DNA of 64,000 bases from Rariloculus sp965263005 (lineage in GTDB: Bacteria > Pseudomonadota > Gammaproteobacteria > Steroidobacterales > Rariloculaceae). The notes beneath the pieces were generated by a model, which did not search any database, had not been told where the DNA came from, and saw only the letters and a list, made by a program, of their open reading frames with translations. The translations under genes and the position numbers were made by a program. The first letter of the stretch is position 1; every line of letters begins with the position of its first letter. Positions 23,924 through 32,880 of this stretch are shown piece by piece. The stretch spans positions 1,426,001-1,490,000 of the forward strand of contig NZ_OZ253579.1 of NCBI RefSeq assembly GCF_965263005.1. The letters run 5' to 3'.

Positions 23924-25033
23924 CTATCCCCAGACCTCGTCCGCGACCTCGACGATGCGGTCGAGCTTCGCCCACTGCTCGTCCTCGGTCAGGACGTTGC
24001 CTTCCTCGGTCGATGCGAACCCGCACTGGCACGAGAGGCAAAGCTGATCGAGGTCGGCGAACCTGGCGGCCTCGTCTATCCGGCGCAGGAGTCCGTCCCT
24101 CGTTTCGAGCTTGCCCCGCTTGCTCGTCACGATGCCAAGCACGGCGCGTTTGTCCCTCGGCAGCCGCCTGAGCGGCTCGAACCCGCCCGACCGCTCGTCG
24201 TCGTATTCCATGAAGTAACCGTCCACATCGATCTCGCCGAACAGGACTTCCTGAACCGCGTCGTAACCGCCCGCGCCCATGAACGTCGATCGGAAGTTGC
24301 CACGGCACATGTGCATCGTGATGGTCATATCGGGCGGAATATCCGAAATCGCCGTATTGATGAGGCGGCCGTAAAGGCGCAGGAGATCGTCGGGATCGTC
24401 GCCGCGTTCGATCATCTGCCGGCGATATCGCTCGTCACAGAGCATTGCGATGAAAACCTCGTCGAGCTGCAGATAGCGGCAGCCCGCGTCGGCGAACGCG
24501 CGAACGGCCTGGCGATACGCCTCGCCGAGATCATCGAAGAGGCTGTCGAGATCGGGATAGACATCGGCATTGATCGGCGGCCTGTGCGGCCGGCCGTAGA
24601 TCGCCGAAGGAGCCGGAATCGACACTTTCGGCATGCGCCGCGTATGCGCCTGCAGGAATCTGAAATGGTCGAGCATCGGATGCCCGGAAAACCCGAGCTT
24701 GCCGTCGATCCTGACGCCCTCGCCGCGCGTCACGATTCCGGCAAACTGTACTCCCCCGCTCAACTCGTTCTTCTCGATGCCCTCAAGATCCCAAAGGAAG
24801 TCGAGGTGCCACCACGAGCGGCGAAATTCGCCGTCCGTCACGGCCTTGAGGCCGACAGCTTCCTGCCTGGCGATGACGCGCTCGATCTCGGCGTTCTCGA
24901 CGGCTTCAAGCTCCGCGGCATCGATCTCGCCGCGCGCGTACTTCTCGCGCGCCTCCTTGAGCGGCGCGGGCCTGAGCAGGCTGCCGACGTGGTCGGCGCG
25001 AAACGGAGGCCGCACGACTGAATCGCCGCTCAC
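23924..25033 (-). CDS. MetE C-terminal-type cobalamin-independent methyltransferase
   Basis: This 369-residue protein matches the stand-alone UROD/MetE-like family (COG0620). It starts RADHVGSLLRPAPLKEA, has EFRRSWWHLDFLW near residue 69, the zinc-site strand TMHMCRGNFRS near 233 and the last ligand region LSCQCGFASTE near 335. True MetE proteins have a second N-terminal domain and are twice as long. Enzymes of this short type transfer methyl groups to homocysteine or other thiols from various donors. The stop codon TAG overlaps a fragment of the palindromic repeat family. The neighbours give no pathway hint. Confidence 0.85.
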   Translation of the reverse strand: MSGDSVVRPPFRADHVGSLLRPAPLKEAREKYARGEIDAAELEAVENAEIERVIARQEAVGLKAVTDGEFRRSWWHLDFLWDLEGIEKNELSGGVQFAGIVTRGEGVRIDGKLGFSGHPMLDHFRFLQAHTRRMPKVSIPAPSAIYGRPHRPPINADVYPDLDSLFDDLGEAYRQAVRAFADAGCRYLQLDEVFIAMLCDERYRRQMIERGDDPDDLLRLYGRLINTAISDIPPDMTITMHMCRGNFRSTFMGAGGYDAVQEVLFGEIDVDGYFMEYDDERSGGFEPLRRLPRDKRAVLGIVTSKRGKLETRDGLLRRIDEAARFADLDQLCLSCQCGFASTEEGNVLTEDEQWAKLDRIVEVADEVWG

Positions 25034-25102
25034 GCGCGAACCCGAGCTTCGCTCAACGCGCTCCGGAGCGCGAATCCGACAGCCTTTGCCACCGTCGCGC
25101 CG

Positions 25103-26452
25103 CTACGATGTCATTCGCCGAAATTCCGGCTCGAAGAAGAACTCGGATGCGCCCAAAGCCGGCTCAAGCTGGTCGAGCCAGGTGGCGCGCTCGTCGTAAC
25201 GCGCGAAGAACGGCCGCTGCACCCAGTCCTTTCTTCGGCCCTGGATGAATCGGAGCACGAAGACTTTCTCGCCGCCGATCTCGCTGACGCCCTGAATTTC
25301 GATCTTGCCCGGGCTCGTGCTCATCGACGGCCCGCGAGCCGTCCTGCCAAGGCCCGAGACCTGCTTCATCGCGTGGCGGTAGATCTCCCAGCCGCGCGCT
25401 AGCGGGACCTCGAAGTACTCCCTCGCGCCCGTATCGCGCTCGACGAACATGTAGTAAGGAACGATTCCGAGACGCACCTGCTCTTGCCAGAGGCGGCCCC
25501 AGACGTCGCCGTCGTCGTTGATGTGCCTGAGCAGGGGACCTTGCGAGCGGATCACGGCGCCGGTCTCGCGAATCCGCCGGATCGCTTCGCGGGCGATCGG
25601 TGTCTCGAGCTCGCGCCAGTGGTTGTAGTGCGCCATGATCGCGACGTGCTTGCCCGCGCGAACCCAACGTTCGAGGACGCGCAGCAGCTCCGACGCGTCG
25701 GGGTCGCTGACGTAACGCTGCGGCCAGAAAGTCAGCGACTTCGTCCCGATGCGGATCGTCTGAATCTGCTCGAGCTCAGGCGTGATCAGCGGTTCGATGT
25801 AGCTCTCAAGATGATGTGCCAGCATGACCATCGGATCGCCGCCCGTGATGAGCAGATCGCTGACTCGCGGTTGTCCCCTCAAGTACCGAGCGAGCAGATC
25901 AGGGCGCGAGGACGCAAACTTGAGGCTACGGTCGCCTATGAACTGCGCCCAGCGGAAGCAGAACGTGCAGTAGCTGTGGCAGACCTGGCCGCGGGCGGGA
26001 AAGAAGAGCACCGTTTCGTCATATTTGTGCTGCACGCCTTCGAGTGTCCGCCCGTCGAGCTTCGCCGTGTTGAGCTGCTCTTGATCCGCCGGATGGGGAT
26101 TGAGTTTGGCGCGGATACTGTTCGCGAGCGCCGCGATCTCCGCTCGGGACGACCGCTTGCGCAGCAGGCCGGCCATCGCGGCATAGTCCTCGGGATCGAG
26201 CATCTCGCGCTGCGGAAAAACCAGCCGGAAAATCGGGTCGTCGGGCACGCGGTTCCAGTCGATGAGTTGCTCGGCCACGTATCGATTGGTGCGAAACGGC
26301 AGGACGTTTGCGACGACCTCGATTTCAAAGCGTTTCTCGGGGGACAGGGCGGCGAGTTGGGGCAGCGCGCTCAGGTGCTGCTGCGTATAGGCCTGAAAGC
26401 GCTCGCGAGGCGCCGGTCGGGCAATCTGAACTGTCGAAACTGATCGGCTCAA
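25103..26452 (-). CDS. KamA-family radical SAM protein (lysine 2,3-aminomutase-like)
   Basis: This 449-residue protein has the radical-SAM iron-sulfur motif in CHSYCTFCFRW near residue 160, followed by LLITGGDPMVM near 206 and a KamA-type barrel. EpmB and lysine 2,3-aminomutase share this core and use PLP and SAM. I choose TTG 26452 because an AGGGGGAG site lies nine bases upstream; an upstream ATG at 26536 has no site. True KamA and EpmB end with a PLP-lysine region I cannot confirm here, so the substrate may differ from lysine. It is transcribed as a single gene 69 bp from the MetE-type gene. Confidence 0.85.
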   Translation of the reverse strand: MSRSVSTVQIARPAPRERFQAYTQQHLSALPQLAALSPEKRFEIEVVANVLPFRTNRYVAEQLIDWNRVPDDPIFRLVFPQREMLDPEDYAAMAGLLRKRSSRAEIAALANSIRAKLNPHPADQEQLNTAKLDGRTLEGVQHKYDETVLFFPARGQVCHSYCTFCFRWAQFIGDRSLKFASSRPDLLARYLRGQPRVSDLLITGGDPMVMLAHHLESYIEPLITPELEQIQTIRIGTKSLTFWPQRYVSDPDASELLRVLERWVRAGKHVAIMAHYNHWRELETPIAREAIRRIRETGAVIRSQGPLLRHINDDGDVWGRLWQEQVRLGIVPYYMFVERDTGAREYFEVPLARGWEIYRHAMKQVSGLGRTARGPSMSTSPGKIEIQGVSEIGGEKVFVLRFIQGRRKDWVQRPFFARYDERATWLDQLEPALGASEFFFEPEFRRMTS

Positions 26453-26847
26453 GGAGAAACTCCCCCTGGTTGTGCCGCGGGTAGAGCAGTCCACTGTTCG
26501 CAGCCGGGAGTTCCGCGCGGATCGGCCTCCTGGCACGCCACACTTGACGGTGGCGGAGAGGCGTAGCCAGGCAAGTGGATTGTTGGTGTTGTTCGGTTCG
26601 CTACTAGTTTACACGAATCGCGGTCCCTGGCTCGGCGACCGACGGAGCGCTCGGCACGGATATCGTGCGCGCGAGCCGTGGCCGGATTTCCAGCGCTCTC
26701 GTACCCGCCGCGGACGCCCGTGCGTGCTCAGGGCGGCAATGGCGGCAAGCGCCGCACCCCCATGGAAAGGACTCCCCGCGCGTGCTCAGGGCAGCGCTGC
26801 GGGCAACCGTCGTATCCCCATGGAGCGGATGCTCCTCGCGCCGGTGC
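26453..26847. repeat. Intergenic stretch with a 58-bp degenerate tandem repeat
   Basis: CGTGCTCAGGG begins at 26723 and again at 26781, each followed by a similar GC-rich segment ending in CCCCATGGA. These are two diverged 58-bp units lying right after the dioxygenase stop. The rest of the stretch contains no convincing gene; the first bases upstream of 26500 hold the radical SAM gene's promoter. Confidence 0.5.
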
Positions 26848-27822
26848 TCAGCTCATGGAATGCGGTTTGTGGCCGCCGTAGACGTCGACGCCCGCCGGCG
26901 CCTCGAACTTGATCCGCCTGACGTCGGTCGGGTCGGCGCGCTCGACGCCGATCACGGGACCGCCGCGAATCGTGACGCGCTCCATGTAGCGCCGCTGCGG
27001 GTAGTAGTCGTGCACGGCATAGTGCTGAACCGAGCGGTTGTCCCACATCGCGATCGTGTGCGGCGCCCAACGATGGCGGAACTGGTACTCGGGAATCAGC
27101 GACTGGCGGAACAGGACATCGAGCAACGAACGGCTTTCGTGCTCGTCCATATCCTTGATGGCAGTCGTGAACAGTGGATTGACGTACAGCACCTTGCGCC
27201 CCGAGACGGGGTGGACGCGCACTACGGGGTGGACCTGGGGCGGATACCTGAGCTCGTAGCGTTGCAGCTTCCGGCGGTCTTCCTCGCTGTCACCGAAGAG
27301 CGCTCTGAACGGGCAGATGTCGTGGATCGCCTCGAGCCCGCAGATGAATCGTTGCAGCCGGTCGCTGAGTCCCTCGAATGCTGCCGACATGCTCGCGTAC
27401 ATCGTGTCCCCGCCGAGGGCCGGTACCTCTTTCGCGCAGAGCACGGTCGCCGTCGGCGGCTCGGCGCGGAACGTCTCGTCGGAGTGCCAGGCGTCCGTGC
27501 CGTAAGGCGCCGAGTGTTCGTCGTTACGGAACCTGATGAGCTCGGGCGTCTCCGCCTCCATCGGCGCGAACGGATGTACCGTAAGTTCGCCGAAACGGCG
27601 GCCGAAGGCGGTCAGATCGTCCGATGAAACGTCCTGATCGCGAAAGATGATGACCTCATGCGCGACGAGCGCGGCCCCGATCGCTTCGAACTGGGTCTCG
27701 GACAGCGGCTCAGTCAGGTCGACGCCGCCGATCTCGGCGCCGAGGCTCACGCCGACGCGCGTCACGGTGACGCCGTCATGCTCGGTCGTGATCCGTTCGA
27801 TGTCGACGGGCCTGAGCGGCAC
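26848..27822 (-). CDS. TauD/TfdA-family Fe(II)/2-oxoglutarate dioxygenase
   Basis: This 324-residue protein has the facial triad: the HxD motif in WHSDETFR near residue 112 and the distal His in NRSVQHYAVHDY near 267, followed by the 2-oxoglutarate-binding Arg in RRYMERVTIRG. The order and length match taurine dioxygenase and 2,4-D dioxygenase. An N-terminal stretch GAEIGGVDLTEPL is also a family hallmark. The substrate is unknown; no sulfonate transport genes are near. The gene is 35 bp from the NHL propeller downstream of the next stop, same strand, and could be co-transcribed with it. Confidence 0.9.
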   Translation of the reverse strand: MPLRPVDIERITTEHDGVTVTRVGVSLGAEIGGVDLTEPLSETQFEAIGAALVAHEVIIFRDQDVSSDDLTAFGRRFGELTVHPFAPMEAETPELIRFRNDEHSAPYGTDAWHSDETFRAEPPTATVLCAKEVPALGGDTMYASMSAAFEGLSDRLQRFICGLEAIHDICPFRALFGDSEEDRRKLQRYELRYPPQVHPVVRVHPVSGRKVLYVNPLFTTAIKDMDEHESRSLLDVLFRQSLIPEYQFRHRWAPHTIAMWDNRSVQHYAVHDYYPQRRYMERVTIRGGPVIGVERADPTDVRRIKFEAPAGVDVYGGHKPHSMS

Positions 27823-27857
27823 TTGCGAGGCTCCCGCGAGATGCTCCTGCGCGGTGC

Positions 27858-28907
27858 TTAAGGCCTGACCCGGACGTATTTCTGGACTCGGCGGGGACGC
27901 GGCTCGCCGCCGTAGATGTTGCCGTCACGGTCGACGGCGACGAACTCGGCGCCGTTGCCGGCCGGATTGCGCGGATCGCCCCACGGAAAGAGGATGAACT
28001 CGTCCACCCACCCGGTCCTCGCATCGCCGATCCTGATCCCCATCTCCCAGCCGGGGTTCTGCAGATCGTCGGATTCGGAGTCCGCGACGTAGATCCGGCC
28101 GTTGTCGTCGAAGAAAATCCCGCTCGGCCGGCCGAATTGGTTCCAGGTCGCGAGGTGGTTGCCTTCCTGGTCAAATAGCTGGATGCGATTGTTGGATCGG
28201 TCGGCGACGAATATCCGGCCGTCGCCATCGATCGCGAGCGCGTGCAGCGTGCGAAATTCGCCCGGTCCGTAGCCCGTCTGTCCCCACGCCTTGATGAACG
28301 TGCCGTCGCTTGAGAACTTGACGACCCGGTTGTTGGTCTCGTCGCCGTGACCGTCGGCGACGAACACGTCGCCGTTGTCGGCAACGACGACGTCGGCCGG
28401 CGAGTTGAAGTGCTCGGGGCCGTCGCCTGGAACGCCCGGGGTGCCGAGCGTCATCAGTACCTCGCCGGTCGGGCTGAACTTGATGACCTGGTGGCCTCGC
28501 GTGCCCTCGGGCGTCCGTTCGGCAGTGACGGCGTCGGTCACCCAGACGTTGCCGTCGGGATCGACATCGATGCCGTGCGGCCATATGAACAGGCCGCCGC
28601 CGAAGCTCTCAACGACGTTGCCCTCGGGATCGAACCTGACCACGGGATCGAGGTCGGAATCGAGACATTCCCAGCCGAACAGATCCGCACCCGCGTCGCA
28701 TCTGATCACGGCCCAGACGTGCTGCCCGTCAGGGTCCATCGTCACACCTCCGACTGCCCCCATCTCCCGGCCGTCCGGGAGCGTTGCCCAACCTTCGACC
28801 GCGCGGTAGGGATTAGGCAGGGACTGAGCGAGGGCTTGGGGTCCGGCTCCGGTCATCGTCGCGACGGCAAGCGCTATCGCAAGTCCAAGTGATTTCGTAT
28901 TCGGCAT
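27858..28907 (-). CDS. Secreted NHL-repeat beta-propeller protein (second copy)
   Basis: This 349-residue protein has a signal peptide (LGLAIALAVATMTGAGPQALAQ). Blades include HGIDVDPDGNVWVTDA, ADVVVADNGDVFVADGHG, LAIDGDGRIFVADRSNNRIQLFD and VAVDRDGNIYGGE. It is clearly paralogous to the protein at 11523-12641 (same WATLPDGRE opening, same AVIRC/VYDRC element, same FRTLHAL/FRTPHAM blade). I start at ATG 28907 with a GAGGTCAG site; the open frame continues to 29018. Possible roles are lyase-like or binding; no catalytic residues can be asserted. Confidence 0.82.
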   Translation of the reverse strand: MPNTKSLGLAIALAVATMTGAGPQALAQSLPNPYRAVEGWATLPDGREMGAVGGVTMDPDGQHVWAVIRCDAGADLFGWECLDSDLDPVVRFDPEGNVVESFGGGLFIWPHGIDVDPDGNVWVTDAVTAERTPEGTRGHQVIKFSPTGEVLMTLGTPGVPGDGPEHFNSPADVVVADNGDVFVADGHGDETNNRVVKFSSDGTFIKAWGQTGYGPGEFRTLHALAIDGDGRIFVADRSNNRIQLFDQEGNHLATWNQFGRPSGIFFDDNGRIYVADSESDDLQNPGWEMGIRIGDARTGWVDEFILFPWGDPRNPAGNGAEFVAVDRDGNIYGGEPRPRRVQKYVRVRP

Positions 28908-29028
28908 CGTGCTGACCTCGCATCGAAGAAGCTGATCGACGGCGAACCGGCGAGCTTTGAATATGACCGATTTGGCGTGCCTTTTCCATGCCGCGCAACA
29001 GCAGGCCGATCGGGTCATGCGGCGCGCT

Positions 29029-29496
29029 TCAATCTCCGCGCGGCGCCGAGGCGACGATCTGACTCGTATCGGGCGCCAAGGCGCCGGTCAGGAAGCTCGA
29101 TCCGTGCGTCAGGCTCCCGCCGAAATGGCCCGTCGTGAACACGAGGATGATCAGGACGGCCGCGAGCACGAGCCGAGACTTCCCGTATAGCGCATGAAAC
29201 CGCGTGCGGAGCACCCAGACGAGCGTCGTGACGACGGCGAGCGACGTGCCGAAGAGTCTGTGCAGATTGCCGGCGTTTCCGTCGAAGCCGCCTTCGGCGT
29301 AGTGCATGTAGCCGAGGATCACGGTGACGATCGAAACGATTGCCGCCGTCGCCCAGAGCAGCGGCGCCGCCGCGTCGAGCCGGGCGTACTTCTCGTTGCG
29401 CGCTGCCCACTCGAGCACGATGGCTACGAGAATGATGCCGATCGGCAGATGCAGAACCAGCACGTGGAATCGGCCGACGAAATAAACAAGGTCCAT
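29029..29496 (-). CDS. DUF2231-type four-helix membrane protein
   Basis: This 155-residue protein has four predicted membrane helices (about residues 8-27, 44-62, 79-96 and 108-125). Conserved His residues lie in FHVLVLHLPIGI, GYMHYAEG and HRLFG, typical of DUF2231 proteins, which may bind haem or a quinone. The C-terminal 30 residues are hydrophilic. It lies just upstream of the NHL propeller gene, same strand, suggesting one transcription unit. The DUF2231 domain often occurs with cytochrome-containing membrane complexes. Confidence 0.75.
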   Translation of the reverse strand: MDLVYFVGRFHVLVLHLPIGIILVAIVLEWAARNEKYARLDAAAPLLWATAAIVSIVTVILGYMHYAEGGFDGNAGNLHRLFGTSLAVVTTLVWVLRTRFHALYGKSRLVLAAVLIILVFTTGHFGGSLTHGSSFLTGALAPDTSQIVASAPRGD

Positions 29497-29572
29497 GTAA
29501 AAACTCCGCTAAGAGGGCGACACAGCGAATTGTAATCCCGACACGAGGTTCGCGCAGCGCGTGCGAACGGCT

Positions 29573-29983
29573 TCAGCCGTGCCCGGTGTCACGGACGCGG
29601 ATCACGACATCCACACCTTCCTGCGTTGTGCCCGGCGGGAGCGCTGCGCCGACGGCGACATCGACGGCGTCGAGCGGTATGTCGGTGAGTTCGCCCGTAT
29701 CGACGTTGTAGAAGTGATGGTGCGGCCGGCCCGTCGAGTCGTAGTGCTGGCGGACGGGATCGACGGCTACGGTGCGCAGCAGACCGCGCCCGCAAAACAG
29801 GTTCAGCGTGTTGTAGACGGTGGCTTTCGACACGCGTGCACCGCCCGAACGGATCGCCGCGATGATCTGATCGGCGGACAGATGTTGCGCCTTGGCGAAT
29901 ATGACTTCGGCAACGTCCAGGCGCTGTGCGGTCGGCCGCACGTCCCGGCTTGCCATCAGTGCTGCGAGCTCGTCTCGGGTCAC
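29573..29983 (-). CDS. Fur-family transcriptional regulator
   Basis: This 136-residue protein has a winged-helix DNA-binding domain (RPTAQRLDVAEVI, then SKATVYNTLNLFCGRGLL near residue 52). The metal-sensing part with RPHHHFYNVDTGEL near residue 85 follows. The structural CxxC zinc pairs of true Fur are absent, and HHH resembles Irr/PerR-like members. It would respond to iron, haem or peroxide; the ligand cannot be decided. It is divergent from the pilin operon to the right and the 312-base gap between them holds both promoters, with an AT-rich patch near 29995-30010. Confidence 0.85.
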   Translation of the reverse strand: MTRDELAALMASRDVRPTAQRLDVAEVIFAKAQHLSADQIIAAIRSGGARVSKATVYNTLNLFCGRGLLRTVAVDPVRQHYDSTGRPHHHFYNVDTGELTDIPLDAVDVAVGAALPPGTTQEGVDVVIRVRDTGHG

Positions 29984-30295
29984 CGTGCTTACCTTTAATA
30001 ATCAGTAACTTGGGGAGTATACGCCCGCGTTGCGCAAATTCAACGTCGATTTGTTTCGCCCATCTTTCCCGAGATTCGTGGCTGGCTCGCCGAGGCGTTG
30101 ATGCATAGCGTCTGGCCTTCAGGCCTCACACGCGTTCGTCGCGAGGGCGGGCCGCGAGGACGGAAGGACGCTGACGGCATCGTCCTCACGGTGTCGAAGC
30201 GGCGTGAGGGCGTACGGCTCGCGACCGCGCGCGGATCGGCGGCCGCCGCTGCAGGTTGCGGAGCGATGCAGGCTGGACAACGGGAGATTCGTTTA
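29984..30295. other. Divergent intergenic region between fur-like gene and pilin operon
   Basis: No convincing gene is present; the frame of fimT is open through part of it but has no ribosome site before 30296. The bases near 29990-30020 (TTTAATAATCAGTAACTTG) are AT-rich and could carry the regulator's own promoter and operator. Confidence 0.4.
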
Positions 30296-30829
30296 ATGAC
30301 ACGTTGCGCGGGCATGACGCTGTGGGAGTTGCTCGTGACGCTCGTGGTCGTCGGTACAGTTGCGGGCTTGGGCGTGCCGAGTTTCGAGGCGCTCGGCTCC
30401 GATTCGAGGCAGACAGCCGACATCAACGCCTTCGTCACGGCGATCCAGTTCGCGAGAAGTGAAGCGGCAAAACGCGGGCGCGCCGTCGTGCTCTGCAACA
30501 CGGTCGATCTCGCCCGCTGTGAAAACGGCGCGATCGGCTACGACGTGGGCTGGATGGTGTTCGTCAACGAGGATGGCGCCAGGCCGCCGCAGCGTTCGGC
30601 CGTAGAGCCGCTGCTCTATCGATACGAGCCTGCGAGCGATGGTCCGATCATGTCGAATCGAAGACTTTTCGAATTCCGGGCGTTTCGAAAGCGCAGCACC
30701 AACGGAACGGTGACCTTTTGCGATCGGCGCGGAGCGCGCGCCGCCCGGGCGCTCATCGTGAGCTACACGGGCCGGCCGCGTGTGTCGACGTCCGGGCCGG
30801 GCGGCCGCCCGCTGGCATGCCCAACTTGA
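30296..30829 (+). CDS. fimT: Type IV pilus minor pilin, FimT/GspH family
   Basis: This 177-residue protein has a prepilin signal: a short basic leader and G-MTLWELLVTLVVVGTVAGL, cleaved after Gly by PilD. The GspH-type globular domain follows, with FVTAIQFARSEAAKRG at the end of the long helix (residues 42-58). ATG 30296 has a GGGAG site; the frame is open back to 30098. It is the first gene of the minor pilin set that primes type IV pilus assembly with PilV, PilW, PilX and PilY1. Confidence 0.88.
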   Translation: MTRCAGMTLWELLVTLVVVGTVAGLGVPSFEALGSDSRQTADINAFVTAIQFARSEAAKRGRAVVLCNTVDLARCENGAIGYDVGWMVFVNEDGARPPQRSAVEPLLYRYEPASDGPIMSNRRLFEFRAFRKRSTNGTVTFCDRRGARAARALIVSYTGRPRVSTSGPGGRPLACPT

Positions 30830-30853
30830 CCACCGCAGCCCCTGGCTGATGGC

Positions 30854-31318
30854 ATGAGTGTGCGAACGACAGTGTCACAGCCCGGTTTCAGTCTCATCGA
30901 ATCGTTGGTGGCGCTGGTCGTGCTCTCGGTCGGTATGGTCGGCATCGCCGCGCTACAGGTTCAGGGACTTGGGGCCGGCCGCACGGCGCAATTGCGTACG
31001 CTCGCCGTCAATCTCGCAGCCGACATGGCGGATCGCATCCGCGCCAACCGGAGCGGGCAGTCCGAATACGCAGGTATCGCGTCCGTCAGCGATTGCGATC
31101 CCGGAAGCGCCGGCGGCGCCGATTGCACGCCGGCTGCCGTCGCCGCGCAGGACCTCGCCGAATGGACGCAAGAAGTTGCGACGGCGTTGCCGAACGGTGA
31201 GGGCGCCGTACGGTTCGACGCGACCACGCCGCCATCCTTCACGATCCGGGTGAGCTGGGACGAAGTCGGTACCGGCAACGTCACTCATCAACTGGTCGTT
31301 CTGATCGCGGGTTCCTGA
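30854..31318 (+). CDS. pilV: Type IV pilus modification protein PilV
   Basis: This 154-residue minor pilin has the leader ending G-FSLIESLVALVVLSVGMVGIAAL, with the Glu at +5. The globular part contains paired Cys near residues 73 and 82. It follows fimT by 24 bases and precedes pilW. PilV forms the initiation complex of the pilus with PilW, PilX and FimU/FimT. Confidence 0.9.
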   Translation: MSVRTTVSQPGFSLIESLVALVVLSVGMVGIAALQVQGLGAGRTAQLRTLAVNLAADMADRIRANRSGQSEYAGIASVSDCDPGSAGGADCTPAAVAAQDLAEWTQEVATALPNGEGAVRFDATTPPSFTIRVSWDEVGTGNVTHQLVVLIAGS

Positions 31319-31332
31319 ACGGTCGACCGAGC

Positions 31333-32358
31333 ATGGGATACGCCGCAAAAACGACGACTTCGGCGCCGCCACCCACACGCGGCGCCGGGATGACGCTGAT
31401 CGAACTGATGATCGCACTCGCGATCGGATCGTTCCTGCTGCTCGGCGCGGTGACGGTATTCGTGCAAAGCCGAACGACGTTCCGTGTCTCGGAATCGATC
31501 TCGCGCCTGCAGGAAAACGCGAGATTCGCACTCGATCGTCTCGAAGCCGACGTTCGCATGGCGGGCTTCTGGGGCCTGTCGACGCGCTCGAACAAGATCC
31601 AGGGCCGTGCCCGGCCCGCCGACCCGGCCGCGTTTGCCGTCGCCAACGACTGCCGGAACAACTGGGCCGTGCATCTGGACCTCGCGGTCGCCGGCAGCAA
31701 CAACGGTTACCCCGCCGCCGCGTGCGCAAGCCGGTACAGCGCTGCCGCTCAATCGTTTGCCGACACGCTGGTCATCCGCCGTGCCGCCGTCGATCCCGAT
31801 CCGCTACCGGACCGCGGCACACTGTACGTTCAATCCGCGCGCCTTGGCGATGGCCGGCTCTTCATCGGGCAGGTTGTGCCCCCGGGCTATGCAGCGGCAA
31901 CGTCCCGATCCCATCGGCTGGTCGTCAACGGCTACTACGTGAGCCAGGACTCGACGGTCTCGCAGCCGGATAATCCCGTGCCGTCGCTGCGCGTCAAGAC
32001 CCTGATCGGGACCGGGGGAGGGCCGAGGATCGTCGATCAGGAGGTGCTGCCGGGCGTCGAGGACCTGCAGGTTCAGCTCGGCATCGACACCGACGTTCCG
32101 GGCGCGCTCAGCCGCGGGTCCGTCGACCGTTACGTCAATTTCGGAAGTCCGTTGCTCGATCCCGCGCTCAATCCGGACACCGCCGTCGTGGCCGTTCGCC
32201 TCTGGCTAAGAGTGCGAGCCGAGCGTCCGGAGCCTGGCTTCGTCGATACGGCGACCTACGAGTATGCGGACCAGGACGTGCCGGCGCCGGGCGACCGTTT
32301 CAGGCGCGTGGTCGTCTCGAAAACGATCCATCTGCGCAACTCGAGGCCGGCGTCATGA
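31333..32358 (+). CDS. pilW: Type IV pilus minor pilin PilW
   Basis: This 341-residue minor pilin has the prepilin motif G-MTLIELMIALAIGSFLLLGAV. The long N-terminal helix ends near RLQENARFALDRLEADVRMAGFWG, a hallmark of the PilW family. It overlaps pilX by four bases (ATGA at 32355), so translation is coupled. PilW bridges the minor pilins and the tip adhesin. Confidence 0.9.
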   Translation: MGYAAKTTTSAPPPTRGAGMTLIELMIALAIGSFLLLGAVTVFVQSRTTFRVSESISRLQENARFALDRLEADVRMAGFWGLSTRSNKIQGRARPADPAAFAVANDCRNNWAVHLDLAVAGSNNGYPAAACASRYSAAAQSFADTLVIRRAAVDPDPLPDRGTLYVQSARLGDGRLFIGQVVPPGYAAATSRSHRLVVNGYYVSQDSTVSQPDNPVPSLRVKTLIGTGGGPRIVDQEVLPGVEDLQVQLGIDTDVPGALSRGSVDRYVNFGSPLLDPALNPDTAVVAVRLWLRVRAERPEPGFVDTATYEYADQDVPAPGDRFRRVVVSKTIHLRNSRPAS

Positions 32359-32828
32359 ACGGGCGCGGCATCACCATTGCAAACGGCGACTTGCCGCGTC
32401 AATGCGGCGCGGCCCTGGTCGTGTGTCTGGTGCTGATGCTGGCGCTGACCGTGCTTGGCGTCTCCGCCATGAACATGGCCGTGCTTGAACTTGCGATGGC
32501 GAACAGCGTCGAGTCTCAGCAGGGTGCGTTCCAGGCTGCCGAAACGGGTATCGAGATCGCCCTCGCGCAGCCGAGCTTCTCGACTGCAGTGCCGCAGAAT
32601 TCGCCGGCCACGCCGCTCGACGACGGCCGGTACTCGACGCGTACGGCGACGGAATGCGTGACGACGACGGCCGTACCCGATACCGCGTTCAGCATGGGCG
32701 CTGGAGCGGGCGCCATGCAGGCGTTTCATTTCGACATCGTCTCCGTCGGCACGGGACCCCGCGGTGCGGTATCGACGCACAAGCAGAGTTTCTATGTTGT
32801 CGGCCCGGGCAGTTCGGGCGGTTGCTGA
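32355..32828 (+). CDS. pilX: Type IV pilus minor pilin PilX
   Basis: This 157-residue protein has the PilX N-terminus, which lacks the Phe/Met+1 and Glu+5 of ordinary pilins: QCGAALVVCLVLMLALTVLGV followed by MANSVESQQGAFQAAETGIE. The Cys residues near the helix and the C-terminal CC pair are of note. It initiates PilY1 anchoring and is translationally coupled to pilW. Confidence 0.87.
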   Translation: MNGRGITIANGDLPRQCGAALVVCLVLMLALTVLGVSAMNMAVLELAMANSVESQQGAFQAAETGIEIALAQPSFSTAVPQNSPATPLDDGRYSTRTATECVTTTAVPDTAFSMGAGAGAMQAFHFDIVSVGTGPRGAVSTHKQSFYVVGPGSSGGC

Positions 32829-32880
32829 GCCGCGCGCCGGCCGTCGCACGGTGCAGCGACGGCAATCGGAGGGAACCGCT

